In this document: piece by piece, positions 24,989 to 33,242 of the stretch | Position numbering within the stretch: position 1 is the stretch's first letter | Layout: each line of letters starts with the position of its first letter | Source of the DNA: Clostridiales bacterium | Lineage (GTDB): Bacteria; Bacillota_E; Sulfobacillia; Sulfobacillales; JAIMBI01 | Direction: 5' to 3' | DNA: 64,000 nt | NCBI GenBank assembly: GCA_027318915.1 | Contig: DAHVOH010000003.1 | Location: 1 to 64,000 of the forward strand | Made by a program: the position numbers and the translations under genes | Notes under the pieces: generated by a model | The model's database searches: none | The model's input: only the letters and a program-made list of their open reading frames with translations | Told to the model about the DNA's origin: nothing

Positions 24989-25023
24989 AAGCGGTCGGCT
25001 CCGCCATCGGGAGCCGGCCGCTT
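24989..25023 (+). terminator. Terminator-like hairpin after the symporter gene
   Basis: AAGCGGTCGGCTCC (24989-25002) and GGAGCCGGCCGCTT (25010-25023) form a 14-bp stem with one G-U pair and a 7-nt loop. It is not followed by a T-run, so it may act with another factor or only protect the 3' end. Confidence 0.45.
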
Positions 25024-25095
25024 CGCCTGGGGGTCCCCGAGTCCCCTGCGGACGACGGCGGACGATGGGTCGCTGCCCGCCGGGCCGCCTGCGCA

Positions 25096-25124
25096 TTGGT
25101 GCGCCGCGAGCCGTGTGCTATACT
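25096..25124 (+). promoter_or_regulatory. rpsB promoter
   Basis: TTGGTG (25096-25101), a 17-nt spacer and TATACT (25119-25124) with TGC directly before it, forming an extended -10. The start site would be near 25131, about 100 nt before rpsB. Confidence 0.78.
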
Positions 25125-25130
25125 AGCTGA

Positions 25131-25231
25131 CGGCCTTTCAGGCCGCATCACACACGCAGGAGCGAGTCGGACCGGTGGCTTAACAGCTTTTCCGACATTC
25201 CCCTGCGGAGGCAAAAACCGGGAGGTGGATC
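25131..25231 (+). promoter_or_regulatory. Structured rpsB leader
   Basis: The leader contains a hairpin CGGCC-TTTCA-GGCCG (25131-25145). A longer two-part stem follows: CGCAGG (25155-25160) pairs with CCTGCG (25202-25207), enclosing GTCGGA (25166-25171) paired with TCCGAC (25191-25196). The ribosome site GGGAGGTGG follows. Ribosomal protein S2 represses its own mRNA through leader structures in several bacteria, so an autoregulatory site is likely but not proven. Confidence 0.5.
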
Positions 25232-26050
25232 GTGTCTGTTATTTCCATGAAGCAGCTTCTTGAGGCGGGCGTTCACTTCGGCCATCAGACGCGGCGTTGG
25301 AATCCGAAGATGAAGCCTTATATCTTCACCGAACGCAACGGCATTTACATCATTGACCTGCAAAAGACGGTTCGTAAGGTGGACGAAGCCTACGCCTTCA
25401 TTCGGCAAGTGGGGCAGGATGGCGGTCACGTGCTTTTCGTCGGAACGAAGAAACAGGCGCAGGACGCCGTGGCGGAAGAGTCGCGTCGAGCCGGCCAGTT
25501 TTATGTGAATCAGCGCTGGTTGGGGGGCACGCTCACCAACTTCGCGACCATCCGGCGGCGGGTCCGACGTCTCACCGAGTTGAAGCAGCAGGAGCTGGAC
25601 GGCTCCTGGAGTCGACTGCCCAAAAAAGAAATCAGCGCCCTGACCCGTGAGAAGACCAAACTGGAAACGTATCTCGGCGGCATTGAGGGCATGCGCGAGC
25701 TGCCCCAGGCCGTCTTTATCGTCGACCCCCGCAAGGAGCACATTGCGGTGACTGAAGCGCGCAAGCTGGAGATTCCGGTGGTGGCCATCGTCGATACCAA
25801 TTGCGATCCCGACGAGGCCGACTACGTCATTCCCGGCAACGACGATGCGATTCGGGCGGTGCGTCTCCTGACCGCCAAGATGGCCGACGCCATTCTGGAG
25901 GGTCGGGAAGGCCACCAGGACTTCGCCGGAGAGACGCCCATCCCGTTGCGCACGCCGGCGCCCGCCGCCGAAGAGGGCGTCGAGGAACCGGGAACGCCGG
26001 TGCCCGCGTTGCTGGCGGCGGTTCCCGATCCGGGCCCCCAACTTTCCTGA
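25232..26050 (+). CDS. rpsB: 30S ribosomal protein S2
   Basis: S2 binds the 30S head-body junction and is needed for S1 docking and Shine-Dalgarno positioning. The 272-residue protein has [32 protein letters not shown] and the C-terminal [20 protein letters not shown] 40-residue Ala/Pro/Glu-rich tail extends beyond the usual end, as in other high-GC Firmicutes. GTG at 25232 with GGGAGGTGG upstream. tsf follows after an intrinsic terminator. Confidence 0.98.
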   Translation: MSVISMKQLLEAGVHFGHQTRRWNPKMKPYIFTERNGIYIIDLQKTVRKVDEAYAFIRQVGQDGGHVLFVGTKKQAQDAVAEESRRAGQFYVNQRWLGGTLTNFATIRRRVRRLTELKQQELDGSWSRLPKKEISALTREKTKLETYLGGIEGMRELPQAVFIVDPRKEHIAVTEARKLEIPVVAIVDTNCDPDEADYVIPGNDDAIRAVRLLTAKMADAILEGREGHQDFAGETPIPLRTPAPAAEEGVEEPGTPVPALLAAVPDPGPQLS

Positions 26051-26054
26051 TCTG

Positions 26055-26080
26055 GCGGGCGGCTAGGCCGCCCGCTTTTC
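26055..26080 (+). terminator. Intrinsic terminator or attenuator between rpsB and tsf
   Basis: GCGGGCGGC (26055-26063), loop TAG and GCCGCCCGC (26067-26075) form a perfect 9-bp stem followed by TTTTC. It would make tsf and the downstream genes less expressed than rpsB. A comparable hairpin lies between these genes in Escherichia coli. Confidence 0.75.
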
Positions 26081-26102
26081 GAATGTAGCCGAGGTGACAC
26101 GA

Positions 26103-26705
26103 ATGGCGGTAACTCCGCAGCAGGTGAAGGAACTCCGGGAACGTACCGGAGCGGGGATGATGGATTGCAAGCGAGCCCTCGACGAAACCGGGGGAGACTT
26201 TGACCGGGCGGTGGCCCTTCTGCGCGAGCGCGGCCAGGCAGCCGCCGCCAAAAAGGCGGGCCGGACGGCGGAAGAAGGGCTGGTGGCGAGCTACATTCAC
26301 CCGGGCGGCCGGGTGGGTACGCTCATCGAAGTGAATTGCGAAACCGACTTCGTCGCCAAGACGGACGCCTTCGCCGAATTGGCGCACAATCTGGCCATGC
26401 AGGTGGCGGCGCAGGCTCCCCGCTGGGTGCGGCGGGACGATGTGCCCGCGGCGGTGGTGGCAGAGGAGCAGAGCCGGCTCCGCCGGGAGGCGGAGCTGGA
26501 GGGCAAGCCGGCCGCGGTGGTGGAAAAAATCGTGGACGGTCGTCTCGCGCGCTTTTACCGCGAGCATTGTCTCCTGGAGCAGCCTTATGTGAAAGATCCG
26601 GATCAAACAGTGGCAGACCTGGTGCAGGAGCATGTGGCGCGTTTGGGCGAGAACATCCGCGTGCGCCGATTCGCACGCTTCGAGCGCGGCGAGGGTCTGG
26701 ATTAA
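26103..26705 (+). CDS. tsf: Elongation factor Ts
   Basis: Guanine-nucleotide exchange factor for EF-Tu. The 200-residue protein is of the short type, like that of Thermus, and lacks part of the second core subdomain found in E. coli (about 283 residues). RTGAGMMDCKRAL is the EF-Tu-binding UBA-like start, followed by IEVNCETDFVAKTD. ATG at 26103 lies 5 nt after GAGGTGA; the GTG at 26094 is within that site. pyrH follows after 15 nt. Confidence 0.97.
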   Translation: MAVTPQQVKELRERTGAGMMDCKRALDETGGDFDRAVALLRERGQAAAAKKAGRTAEEGLVASYIHPGGRVGTLIEVNCETDFVAKTDAFAELAHNLAMQVAAQAPRWVRRDDVPAAVVAEEQSRLRREAELEGKPAAVVEKIVDGRLARFYREHCLLEQPYVKDPDQTVADLVQEHVARLGENIRVRRFARFERGEGLD

Positions 26706-26720
26706 TCAGGGAGGCAAGTC

Positions 26721-27473
26721 GTGACCGACGACATCCAAAGCGAGGGAGCCACCCCACGCTACCGGCGCGTGGTCCTGAAAATTTCCGGTGAGGCGTTGGC
26801 CGGCAAGGCCGGTTTCGGCATTGACCCGGGAGTCGTCGACAACATCGCGCGTCAACTCAAAGAGGTGGTGGCGCTCGGAGTCCAGATGGCGGTGGTGGTG
26901 GGCGGCGGCAACTTCTGGCGGGGCCAGGCGGGCAGCGCGCAGGGCATGGACCGGGCGACGGCCGACTACATGGGCATGTTGGCCACCGTGATCAACGGGC
27001 TGGCTCTGATGGACGCCCTGGAGAAGCACGGCGTGGTGGTCCGGGTGCAGACGGCCATCGAAATGCGGCAAGTGGCCGAGCCCTATATTCGACGAAAGGC
27101 CATGGCGCACCTGGAAAAGGGGCGGGTGGTCATCTTTGCCAGCGGCAACGGCAACCCGTATTTTTCCACCGATACCACGGCCGCCTTGCGCGCCGCGGAG
27201 ATCGAGGCCGATGTGATGCTGAAGGCCACCAAGGAAGCGGGAGTGTTTGACGCCGACCCCCGGACCCACCCGGAGGCACGCAAGCTCGATGAGATTGCGT
27301 ATCTCGACGTCTTGAAGCAAAATCTCCGCGTGATGGATGCCACTGCCACGTCGCTGTGCATGGACAATCAGATCCCCATTGTGGTGTTCGACCTCAACGG
27401 GTATGGCAACATCCGGAAAGTGATCATGGGCGAGAGCATCGGGACTGTCGTGGGAGGGCCGTTCCGTGGTTAA
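26721..27473 (+). CDS. pyrH: UMP kinase
   Basis: Phosphorylates UMP to UDP; hexameric amino-acid-kinase fold, allosterically controlled by GTP and UTP in bacteria. [12 protein letters not shown] is the phosphate-binding start, [11 protein letters not shown] and [15 protein letters not shown] complete the site. 250 residues, GTG start. Its end overlaps frr by 8 nt, so both are co-translated. Confidence 0.97.
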   Translation: MTDDIQSEGATPRYRRVVLKISGEALAGKAGFGIDPGVVDNIARQLKEVVALGVQMAVVVGGGNFWRGQAGSAQGMDRATADYMGMLATVINGLALMDALEKHGVVVRVQTAIEMRQVAEPYIRRKAMAHLEKGRVVIFASGNGNPYFSTDTTAALRAAEIEADVMLKATKEAGVFDADPRTHPEARKLDEIAYLDVLKQNLRVMDATATSLCMDNQIPIVVFDLNGYGNIRKVIMGESIGTVVGGPFRG

Positions 27474-28023
27474 GGAGACACTGGCCGAGGCGGAGCAGAA
27501 AATGGCCCGCACCGTCGAGATTTTCGAGCATGAGCTGACAGGGATGCGGGCGGGCCGCGCGCATCCGGCCCTGCTGGACAAGGTCATGGTGGAGTACTAC
27601 GGAACGCCGACCCCCCTGCCGCATCTGGCGCAGGTGAGCGTTCCGGAAGCCCGCACGCTGGTTGTGCAGCCCTATGACAAATCGGCCGTGGGCGCCGTGG
27701 AAAAGGCTCTGCAACGGGCGGATCTGGGTGTCAGCATCCGGGTGGACGGTGCGGTGCTGCGGCTGGCCGTGCCGCCCTTGACCGAAGAACGCCGGCGTGA
27801 TTTGGTGCGTCAGGTGAAACGCCGGCTGGAAGATGAGAAGGTGGCGCTGCGCAACGTGCGGCGGGAGGCTCAGGAGGCCATCAAGCAGGCGGAGCGCGCG
27901 CGCGAGCTGCCGGAAGACGAGAGTCGACGAGCGCAAGAGCAGCTCCAAAAGTTGACGGACCGGTACATCAGCCTTCTGGATGAACTGGGGGCGGCCAAAG
28001 AACGTGACTTGCTGCAGCCCTGA
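27466..28023 (+). CDS. frr: Ribosome recycling factor
   Basis: Splits post-termination ribosomes with EF-G. The 185-residue protein has the tRNA-mimic outline, with [28 protein letters not shown] and a long C-terminal helix ending [18 protein letters not shown] at 27466 within the pyrH end, preceded by GGGAGG. Normal family length. Confidence 0.97.
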   Translation: MVKETLAEAEQKMARTVEIFEHELTGMRAGRAHPALLDKVMVEYYGTPTPLPHLAQVSVPEARTLVVQPYDKSAVGAVEKALQRADLGVSIRVDGAVLRLAVPPLTEERRRDLVRQVKRRLEDEKVALRNVRREAQEAIKQAERARELPEDESRRAQEQLQKLTDRYISLLDELGAAKERDLLQP

Positions 28024-28030
28024 GCCGCGG

Positions 28031-28207
28031 GTGGGCCTGCCCGTCGTCGGCGAGCCCGGGCAGTTCCGGGTTCCCGCCGACTGGAGTGTGGTGACGACGC
28101 GCGGCGGTCGATCGATCTTTGCCATTGAGAACCCGGTCTGGCGGGTCGTGCGGATTGCCGGGGGGCCGGGGACGTGGCGGGTGACTGTAGCGCCCTTTCG
28201 GGGGTAG
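28031..28207 (+). CDS. Small protein of unknown function between frr and uppS
   Basis: A 58-residue open frame from GTG at 28031 that fills the space between frr and uppS. The peptide contains FRVPADWSVVTTRGGR and IENPVWRVVRIAG, with strand-like alternation. The third codon positions are strongly G/C, as in real genes here. The ribosome site is weak. No family recognised; it may be a lineage-specific protein. Confidence 0.4.
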   Translation: MGLPVVGEPGQFRVPADWSVVTTRGGRSIFAIENPVWRVVRIAGGPGTWRVTVAPFRG

Positions 28208-28216
28208 GAGGCAACC

Positions 28217-28972
28217 ATGAGCGTAGCCAACAGCCAAGTCGGGGCCGACTCGGCGCCGAAGTCGGCCGATGCCGAGAGGGTCCGCCACTTGGCCATCATC
28301 ATGGATGGCAATCGCCGGTGGGCGGCTCGCCGGGGGCTTGCGCGCACGGACGGGTATCGCGCCGGCATCGAGGCGTTGCGGCGGGTGGTCCGGGCTGCTC
28401 CCGATCTGGGCATCCAGGTGCTGACGGTCTACGCCTTTTCTACGGAAAACTGGCGTCGTCCGCGTGGCGAAGTGGATGTGTTGATGGGACTGCTGGTTGA
28501 ATTCCTCGAGAGTGAGACGCCGGAACTGCGTGCGGAGGGCGTCCGCATCGGCACCATCGGCGATGTGGCCCGCATGCCGCCGCTGCAGCAGGACGCGTTG
28601 GCGCGGGCCATCGCGGACACCGCCGGCGGTCGCCGCCTGCTTTTGAACCTGGCGCTCAACTACGGTGGCCGGTCGGACATCGTGCGCGCGTGCCGGCGAT
28701 TGGCGGAAGACGTGCGTGCGGGCCGGCTGGATCCCTCCGCGATTGACGAGGCCCTCTTCGGCAGCGCGCTGGACACGGCCGGACTGCCTGACCCGGATCT
28801 CCTGATCCGGGCCAGCGGGGAAGAGCGGTTGTCCAACTTTCTCCTGTGGCAGGTCGCTTACACCGAAATCTGGGTGACCGACACCTTGTGGCCGGATTTT
28901 GACCGCACGCATCTGGAAGCGGCTCTGGCAGAGTTTGCCTCACGCGAACGTCGGTATGGCGGAAGCGGCTAA
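28217..28972 (+). CDS. uppS: Isoprenyl transferase (undecaprenyl diphosphate synthase)
   Basis: Cis-prenyltransferase that builds the C55 lipid carrier for peptidoglycan. LAIIMDGNRRWAARRG holds catalytic Asp30; YAFSTENWRRP, LNYGGRSDI and DLLIRASGEERLSNFLLWQ are the other conserved regions. The 251-residue length is normal. GTAGGAGG precedes the ATG. The cdsA start overlaps the end by 17 nt. Confidence 0.97.
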   Translation: MSVANSQVGADSAPKSADAERVRHLAIIMDGNRRWAARRGLARTDGYRAGIEALRRVVRAAPDLGIQVLTVYAFSTENWRRPRGEVDVLMGLLVEFLESETPELRAEGVRIGTIGDVARMPPLQQDALARAIADTAGGRRLLLNLALNYGGRSDIVRACRRLAEDVRAGRLDPSAIDEALFGSALDTAGLPDPDLLIRASGEERLSNFLLWQVAYTEIWVTDTLWPDFDRTHLEAALAEFASRERRYGGSG

Positions 28973-29783
28973 GGAGCGGCCGGCAGGCCGCTGGACATCC
29001 CTCACCGCCCGGCTGGCCACGGCGGCGGTCGGCGCCCCCGTGTTTGTCGGCCTTCTATGGATCGGGGGCTGGCCGTTGTGGGCCTTTACGTGGGCGCTGG
29101 CGCTGGTGGGCAGTGCCGAGTTTTCGGGATTGCTGAAGAAGCGCGACATGGATCTGCCCATCTGGGGAATCGGTTCGCTGACGACGGGAGTCCTCTTGGA
29201 CAGCGTCCTCAAGTGGCCGCTGTGGCCGGTGCTCTTGACGTTGTTCTTCCTCGCGTCCCTTTATGGACTGGGAGGCTCCGACAATCAGCGCGGGTTCATG
29301 ACCGGTGTGAGCGCCCTGTTCGGCGCCATCTATCTCGGCGGCCTGTTTAGCTATCTCTTGCGCCTGCGGGCTCTGCCCTACGGATTTTGGCTGTGCTTCT
29401 TCGTGGTCGCCGTGGTGTGGCTGAACGATGCGGGGGCGTATTTTATCGGCCGCCGTTTCGGGCGCCATCGCCTGTTGCCGCGCGTCTCGCCGGGCAAGAC
29501 CTGGGAAGGCTCGCTGGGCGGCCTGTTGGTGGGACTGCTGGCGGCGGTCGTATTCGGACTGATTTTGGGGCAGAGCGTGTGGACCGCGCTGCTGGCCGGC
29601 GGCGTGGTCAGCATTGCCGGTCAGATCGGCGATCTGGTGGAGTCCAATTTGAAGCGGTTCGTGGGGGCCAAAGATTCCGGCGGCGTGCTGCCCGGACATG
29701 GCGGCGTGCTGGATCGGTTCGATTCCGCCCTGTTTGCGCTGCCTGCCGCATATTACTTGCTCAAGGGGATGGGCCTTAGCTAG
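28956..29783 (+). CDS. cdsA: Phosphatidate cytidylyltransferase
   Basis: Makes CDP-diacylglycerol, the precursor of phosphatidylglycerol and related lipids. A 275-residue membrane protein with about eight helices. The signature near the C-terminus, SPGKTWEGSLGG and LPGHGGVLDRFDS, is intact. ATG at 28956 overlaps the uppS stop; no clear ribosome site, so it relies on coupling. The neighbouring order uppS-cdsA-dxr-rseP is typical. Confidence 0.96.
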   Translation: MAEAAKERPAGRWTSLTARLATAAVGAPVFVGLLWIGGWPLWAFTWALALVGSAEFSGLLKKRDMDLPIWGIGSLTTGVLLDSVLKWPLWPVLLTLFFLASLYGLGGSDNQRGFMTGVSALFGAIYLGGLFSYLLRLRALPYGFWLCFFVVAVVWLNDAGAYFIGRRFGRHRLLPRVSPGKTWEGSLGGLLVGLLAAVVFGLILGQSVWTALLAGGVVSIAGQIGDLVESNLKRFVGAKDSGGVLPGHGGVLDRFDSALFALPAAYYLLKGMGLS

Positions 29784-29973
29784 GCGACGCCGTTGAACCC
29801 CGGCTCATTCGTCGGCCGGACGCCGGCGGCGGCCGACCCCGCACCAGGTGGCCGGGGCGAAGGCTCCGGCCCTCCGGGCCCAGGTCGCGTCGTGCCCGGC
29901 ACGGAGCCACCGGACGAGGAAGCATCGACCGCGCTCCCGGTTTGGGAGCGGGTGGAGGCGGAGGGAGGTCGGC

Positions 29974-31029
29974 GTGAGTGAGGACAATCGTCGCTACCTC
30001 CGGGCGCTGATTGGCTGGCTGCTGCTGCTGGCCTTGGGCTTTGCGTTTTGGCGGTGGCTGGCCGGGTATTTGATCCCGTTTGTGATGGCGGCGGTGCTGG
30101 GGGCGTTTTTGGACCCTCTGGTGTCCTGGGGTGAGCGGTGCCGTCTGCCGCGGGCCGCCGCGAGCCTGGCCGGCCTGACGGCCCTCTTGGTCGCGACGGC
30201 GGGGGCGGCCGGCCTGTTCGTTTCGATTCTCATGGTCGAAATGTCGCATCTGGCCGCCCGTCTCCCGCGTTTGTACCACCTCGGGCAGCGCATGCTCGAC
30301 GGCGCTTTGACGTGGGCGATGGCGGCGATGGATTGGCGGGTGCCCGACGCCACGCGCCTCTTGAATGCGCATTTGGGCACCGCGTATCAGCTGGCCGCCG
30401 CCGTCATCCGGGCCGTGGGTCTGACGCTGCTGGCCCTGCCCAATGCGCTCCTGGTGGCGGCGCTCACCCTCATCGCCACATTTTTTCTGCTGAGAGACAA
30501 GGGCGTGTGGGTCCATGCAGCCGACTGGCTGGTGCCTCCGGCCTATCGCCGGCGGTTGCCGGACTTGCAGGGCGAGGTGGTCCGCGGTACGCTCGGCTTT
30601 GTCCGGGCGCAGTTGCTGGTCGTGGGCAGCACGACGCTGGCGACCACGTTGGGACTCTGGGTTTACGGGTCACGTTACGCGCTGCTGCTGGGTCTGGCCG
30701 CCGGCCTGTTGGACTTGGTGCCGTTTCTCGGTCCGAGTGCGCTGCTGGGGCCCTGGGCCGTGGTGATGGCGGTGTCGGGCCATCCCTGGGCAGCCCTGGA
30801 ATTGGCCGCGGTGCTCACCGGCGTCATGTTGGTGCGCCAGTTGGCCGAGCCGCGATTGGTGGCTCAGGGGACAGGATTGCATCCCTTGACGGCCCTGGTG
30901 GCGTTATACGTAGGGATTCGGCTATTCGGGCCCTGGGGATTTGTGGTGGGGCCGGTCACCGCGCTGATTCTGAAGGCCGCCGCGCGGGCGGCGGAGCTGC
31001 CACCTTACCAGGCGGCGCCGGGCCCTTGA
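29974..31029 (+). CDS. AI-2E family transporter
   Basis: A 351-residue membrane protein of the YtvI/PerM/TqsA superfamily. It has a first helix pair (IGWLLLLALGFAFWRWLAGYLIPFVMAA), the cytoplasmic segment DWLVPPAYRRRLPDL and a C-terminal bundle with GLLDLVPFLGP, the family hallmark. Members export signalling molecules or ions; the role here is unknown. GTG at 29974 with GAGGGAGG upstream. It is inserted between cdsA and dxr, which are adjacent in Bacillus, behind a 190-nt spacer that holds short hairpins. Confidence 0.88.
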   Translation: MSEDNRRYLRALIGWLLLLALGFAFWRWLAGYLIPFVMAAVLGAFLDPLVSWGERCRLPRAAASLAGLTALLVATAGAAGLFVSILMVEMSHLAARLPRLYHLGQRMLDGALTWAMAAMDWRVPDATRLLNAHLGTAYQLAAAVIRAVGLTLLALPNALLVAALTLIATFFLLRDKGVWVHAADWLVPPAYRRRLPDLQGEVVRGTLGFVRAQLLVVGSTTLATTLGLWVYGSRYALLLGLAAGLLDLVPFLGPSALLGPWAVVMAVSGHPWAALELAAVLTGVMLVRQLAEPRLVAQGTGLHPLTALVALYVGIRLFGPWGFVVGPVTALILKAAARAAELPPYQAAPGP

Positions 31030-31041
31030 GGGAGGACACCA

Positions 31042-32205
31042 ATGGACGTCATCGTGCTGGGAGCCACCGGATCCGTGGGCAGGCAGACGGCCGACGTCGT
31101 CCGCGCCCATCGTGATCGCCTGCGCGTCAGGGGCTTGGCGGCCCATCGGGACGACATGGCCCTGGTCGCGTTGGCGCGGGAGTTTGAACCCGACTGGGTC
31201 TATTTGGCCGACCCTGCCGCCGCCCGGCGGGCGCAGGACAATCTTCCCGCCGGCGTTCCTGTTCACCACGAGGCGGCGTGGCTGGAGGAACAGATTGCCC
31301 GCGCGCCGCGCGCCACCGCGGTGGTGGCGGCTATGAGCGGGCTGGCCGGCCTCGATTTTGCCATGGCCGCGGCCAACGCCGGACTGCGCCTGTGTTTGGC
31401 GAACAAAGAGACGCTGGTTGCCGCCGGCGCGCCCATCACGGCTGCGGTCCGGGCCCACGAGGCCACCCTGCTGCCGGTGGACAGCGAGCACTCGGCGCTG
31501 CTGCAGGTGATGCCCGCCCGCGATCGCGTCGCCCGCCTCATTCTGACCTGTTCCGGAGGCCCTTTCCGCGGCTGGTCCGCATCCGAGCTGGAGACGGTCA
31601 CCGTGGAGCAGGCGCTGCGGCATCCCACCTGGAGCATGGGCGGGAAAATCACGGTGGATTCCGCCACCCTGATGAACAAGGGCCTGGAAATCATCGAGGC
31701 CACATGGCTGTTCGACATGCCCGAGGAGCGGGTGGATGTGCTCATCCACCCGCAGAGCGTGGTCCACTCGCTGGTCGAGTTGGTGGACGGGTCCATCCTC
31801 GCGCAGATGGGAGCGGCGGATATGCGGGTGCCCATTCAGCTGGCGCTGACCTGGCCCGACCGCTGGCCAAGTCCGGCCCGCCGCCTCGACTTGGGGGCGC
31901 TGGGCGCGCTGGAGTTTGCGCCGCCGGACCTGGAAACCTTCCCGGCCATCACCTTGGCGCGCGAGGCCATGCGGATCGGCGGGACCGCGCCGGCCGTGTT
32001 GAATGCCGCCAATGAAGAGGCGGTGGAGCGGTTCCTGCGGGGCGACTTGGCGTTTGCGGACATTTGGCGGCTGGTCGAGGACATTGTGACGCGCTGGGAT
32101 GCGGGGCCGGCGGACACGCTGGCCGCCGTGCGGGACGCCGACACGTGGGCGCGCCGGCGGGCGCGCGCGTGGCGCAGCGCCGGGCAAGGAGGGACGGGAT
32201 GCTGA
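31042..32205 (+). CDS. dxr: 1-deoxy-D-xylulose-5-phosphate reductoisomerase
   Basis: Second enzyme of the methylerythritol phosphate pathway; it rearranges and reduces DXP to MEP with NADPH. VLGATGSVGRQTADV is the nucleotide-binding start, LANKETLVAAG and PVDSEHSALLQ carry the metal-binding acid residues, and SGGPFRG follows. 387 residues. It overlaps rseP by 7 nt. ispG of the same pathway lies after rseP, so two isoprenoid genes flank the protease. Confidence 0.97.
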   Translation: MDVIVLGATGSVGRQTADVVRAHRDRLRVRGLAAHRDDMALVALAREFEPDWVYLADPAAARRAQDNLPAGVPVHHEAAWLEEQIARAPRATAVVAAMSGLAGLDFAMAAANAGLRLCLANKETLVAAGAPITAAVRAHEATLLPVDSEHSALLQVMPARDRVARLILTCSGGPFRGWSASELETVTVEQALRHPTWSMGGKITVDSATLMNKGLEIIEATWLFDMPEERVDVLIHPQSVVHSLVELVDGSILAQMGAADMRVPIQLALTWPDRWPSPARRLDLGALGALEFAPPDLETFPAITLAREAMRIGGTAPAVLNAANEEAVERFLRGDLAFADIWRLVEDIVTRWDAGPADTLAAVRDADTWARRRARAWRSAGQGGTGC

Positions 32206-33242
32206 CAGCGCTGGCCGTCATCGTCATCTTTGGCATGCTGGTGTCGGTGCATGAGCTGGGCCACTTCGTGGTGGCGAAGATGGCCGGCATCCGCGTGGAT
32301 GAGTACGCGATCGGGTTTGGCCCGGCGTTGCTGCGCTTCCAAGGGCGGGAGACGCTGTATGCCCTGCGAGCCGTTCCCTTGGGGGGATATTGCCGGCTCG
32401 CGGGGATGGAGCCCGGGGAAGCGCGGGAGGACCTGGGTGGGCGCGGGTTCAACCAGCGCCCACTGTGGCAGCGGGCCCTGGTGATCCTGGCCGGACCGGC
32501 CATGAACCTGGTGCTGGCCGGTGTCTTGTATGTCATTGTGTTTGGACCGGTGGGCATTCCGAGCCCCACCACGCAAGTGGCCACCGCGCTGCGCGGGTAT
32601 CCCGCGTACAGCGCCGGCATTCGTCCCGGCGACCGGATTCTGGCCGTGGATCATCGTCGCGTCACCACGTGGACCGAGCTGCAGACCAGCATTTTGGCCC
32701 ACGACCACGCGCCCATCACGGTGACGGTGGCTCACGGCGGCCACGTTCGGACGGTCACCGTCGCGGCCCGGTACGATCCGGCCGCCCACGAGCGCATTAT
32801 CGGCATTGAACCGGTGATGAAGCCGACCCATCTGCCCATCGTCAGTGCGATGGGGGCCGGGGTCGTCCAGACGATTCAGCTGACCGGGCTTTGGTTCTCG
32901 GAACTGGGCCGTCTGTTTGTGGGCCACGGCCATCTCGACGTCACCGGACCCGTGGGCATCGCGGTGATGGTGGGACAGGCGGTTCAGCAGGGATGGGTGA
33001 GCCTGCTCTTGCTCGCCGCGGCCCTCTCGGCGAATCTGGGATTGTTCAACATCTTGCCCATCCCGGTCCTGGACGGCTCCAAACTGCTCCTGATGGGCAT
33101 GGAGGCTATCCGCCACCGCCCCTTGGATGCCGCCAAGGAAAATCTCATCAATATGGTGGGCTTCATGGTCCTGCTGGCCTTTGTGCTCTTCGTCACCTAC
33201 CATGATCTGTTACGATTGATGTCACAGGGGGTGTCCGGATGA
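32199..33242 (+). CDS. rseP: Site-2 intramembrane zinc metalloprotease RseP/RasP
   Basis: Cleaves transmembrane anti-sigma factors and signal-peptide remnants. VHELGHFVVAK near residue 17 gives the HExxH zinc site in the first helix. A PDZ domain covers about residues 120-190 (GIRPGDRILAVDHRRV). The third ligand is in LPIPVLDGSKLL near residue 290. 347 residues from ATG at 32199, which follows AGGAGGG; longer open frame upstream is a shadow of dxr. It overlaps ispG by 4 nt. Confidence 0.95.
   Translation: MLTALAVIVIFGMLVSVHELGHFVVAKMAGIRVDEYAIGFGPALLRFQGRETLYALRAVPLGGYCRLAGMEPGEAREDLGGRGFNQRPLWQRALVILAGPAMNLVLAGVLYVIVFGPVGIPSPTTQVATALRGYPAYSAGIRPGDRILAVDHRRVTTWTELQTSILAHDHAPITVTVAHGGHVRTVTVAARYDPAAHERIIGIEPVMKPTHLPIVSAMGAGVVQTIQLTGLWFSELGRLFVGHGHLDVTGPVGIAVMVGQAVQQGWVSLLLLAAALSANLGLFNILPIPVLDGSKLLLMGMEAIRHRPLDAAKENLINMVGFMVLLAFVLFVTYHDLLRLMSQGVSG

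Noticed and set aside
29850..29965. Signal recognition particle RNA or riboswitch in the cdsA spacer
   Set aside because: GGACGAGGAAGCA looked a little like the SRP RNA apical loop, but the conserved GTCAGG part and matching helices are absent, and no known riboswitch core was found.
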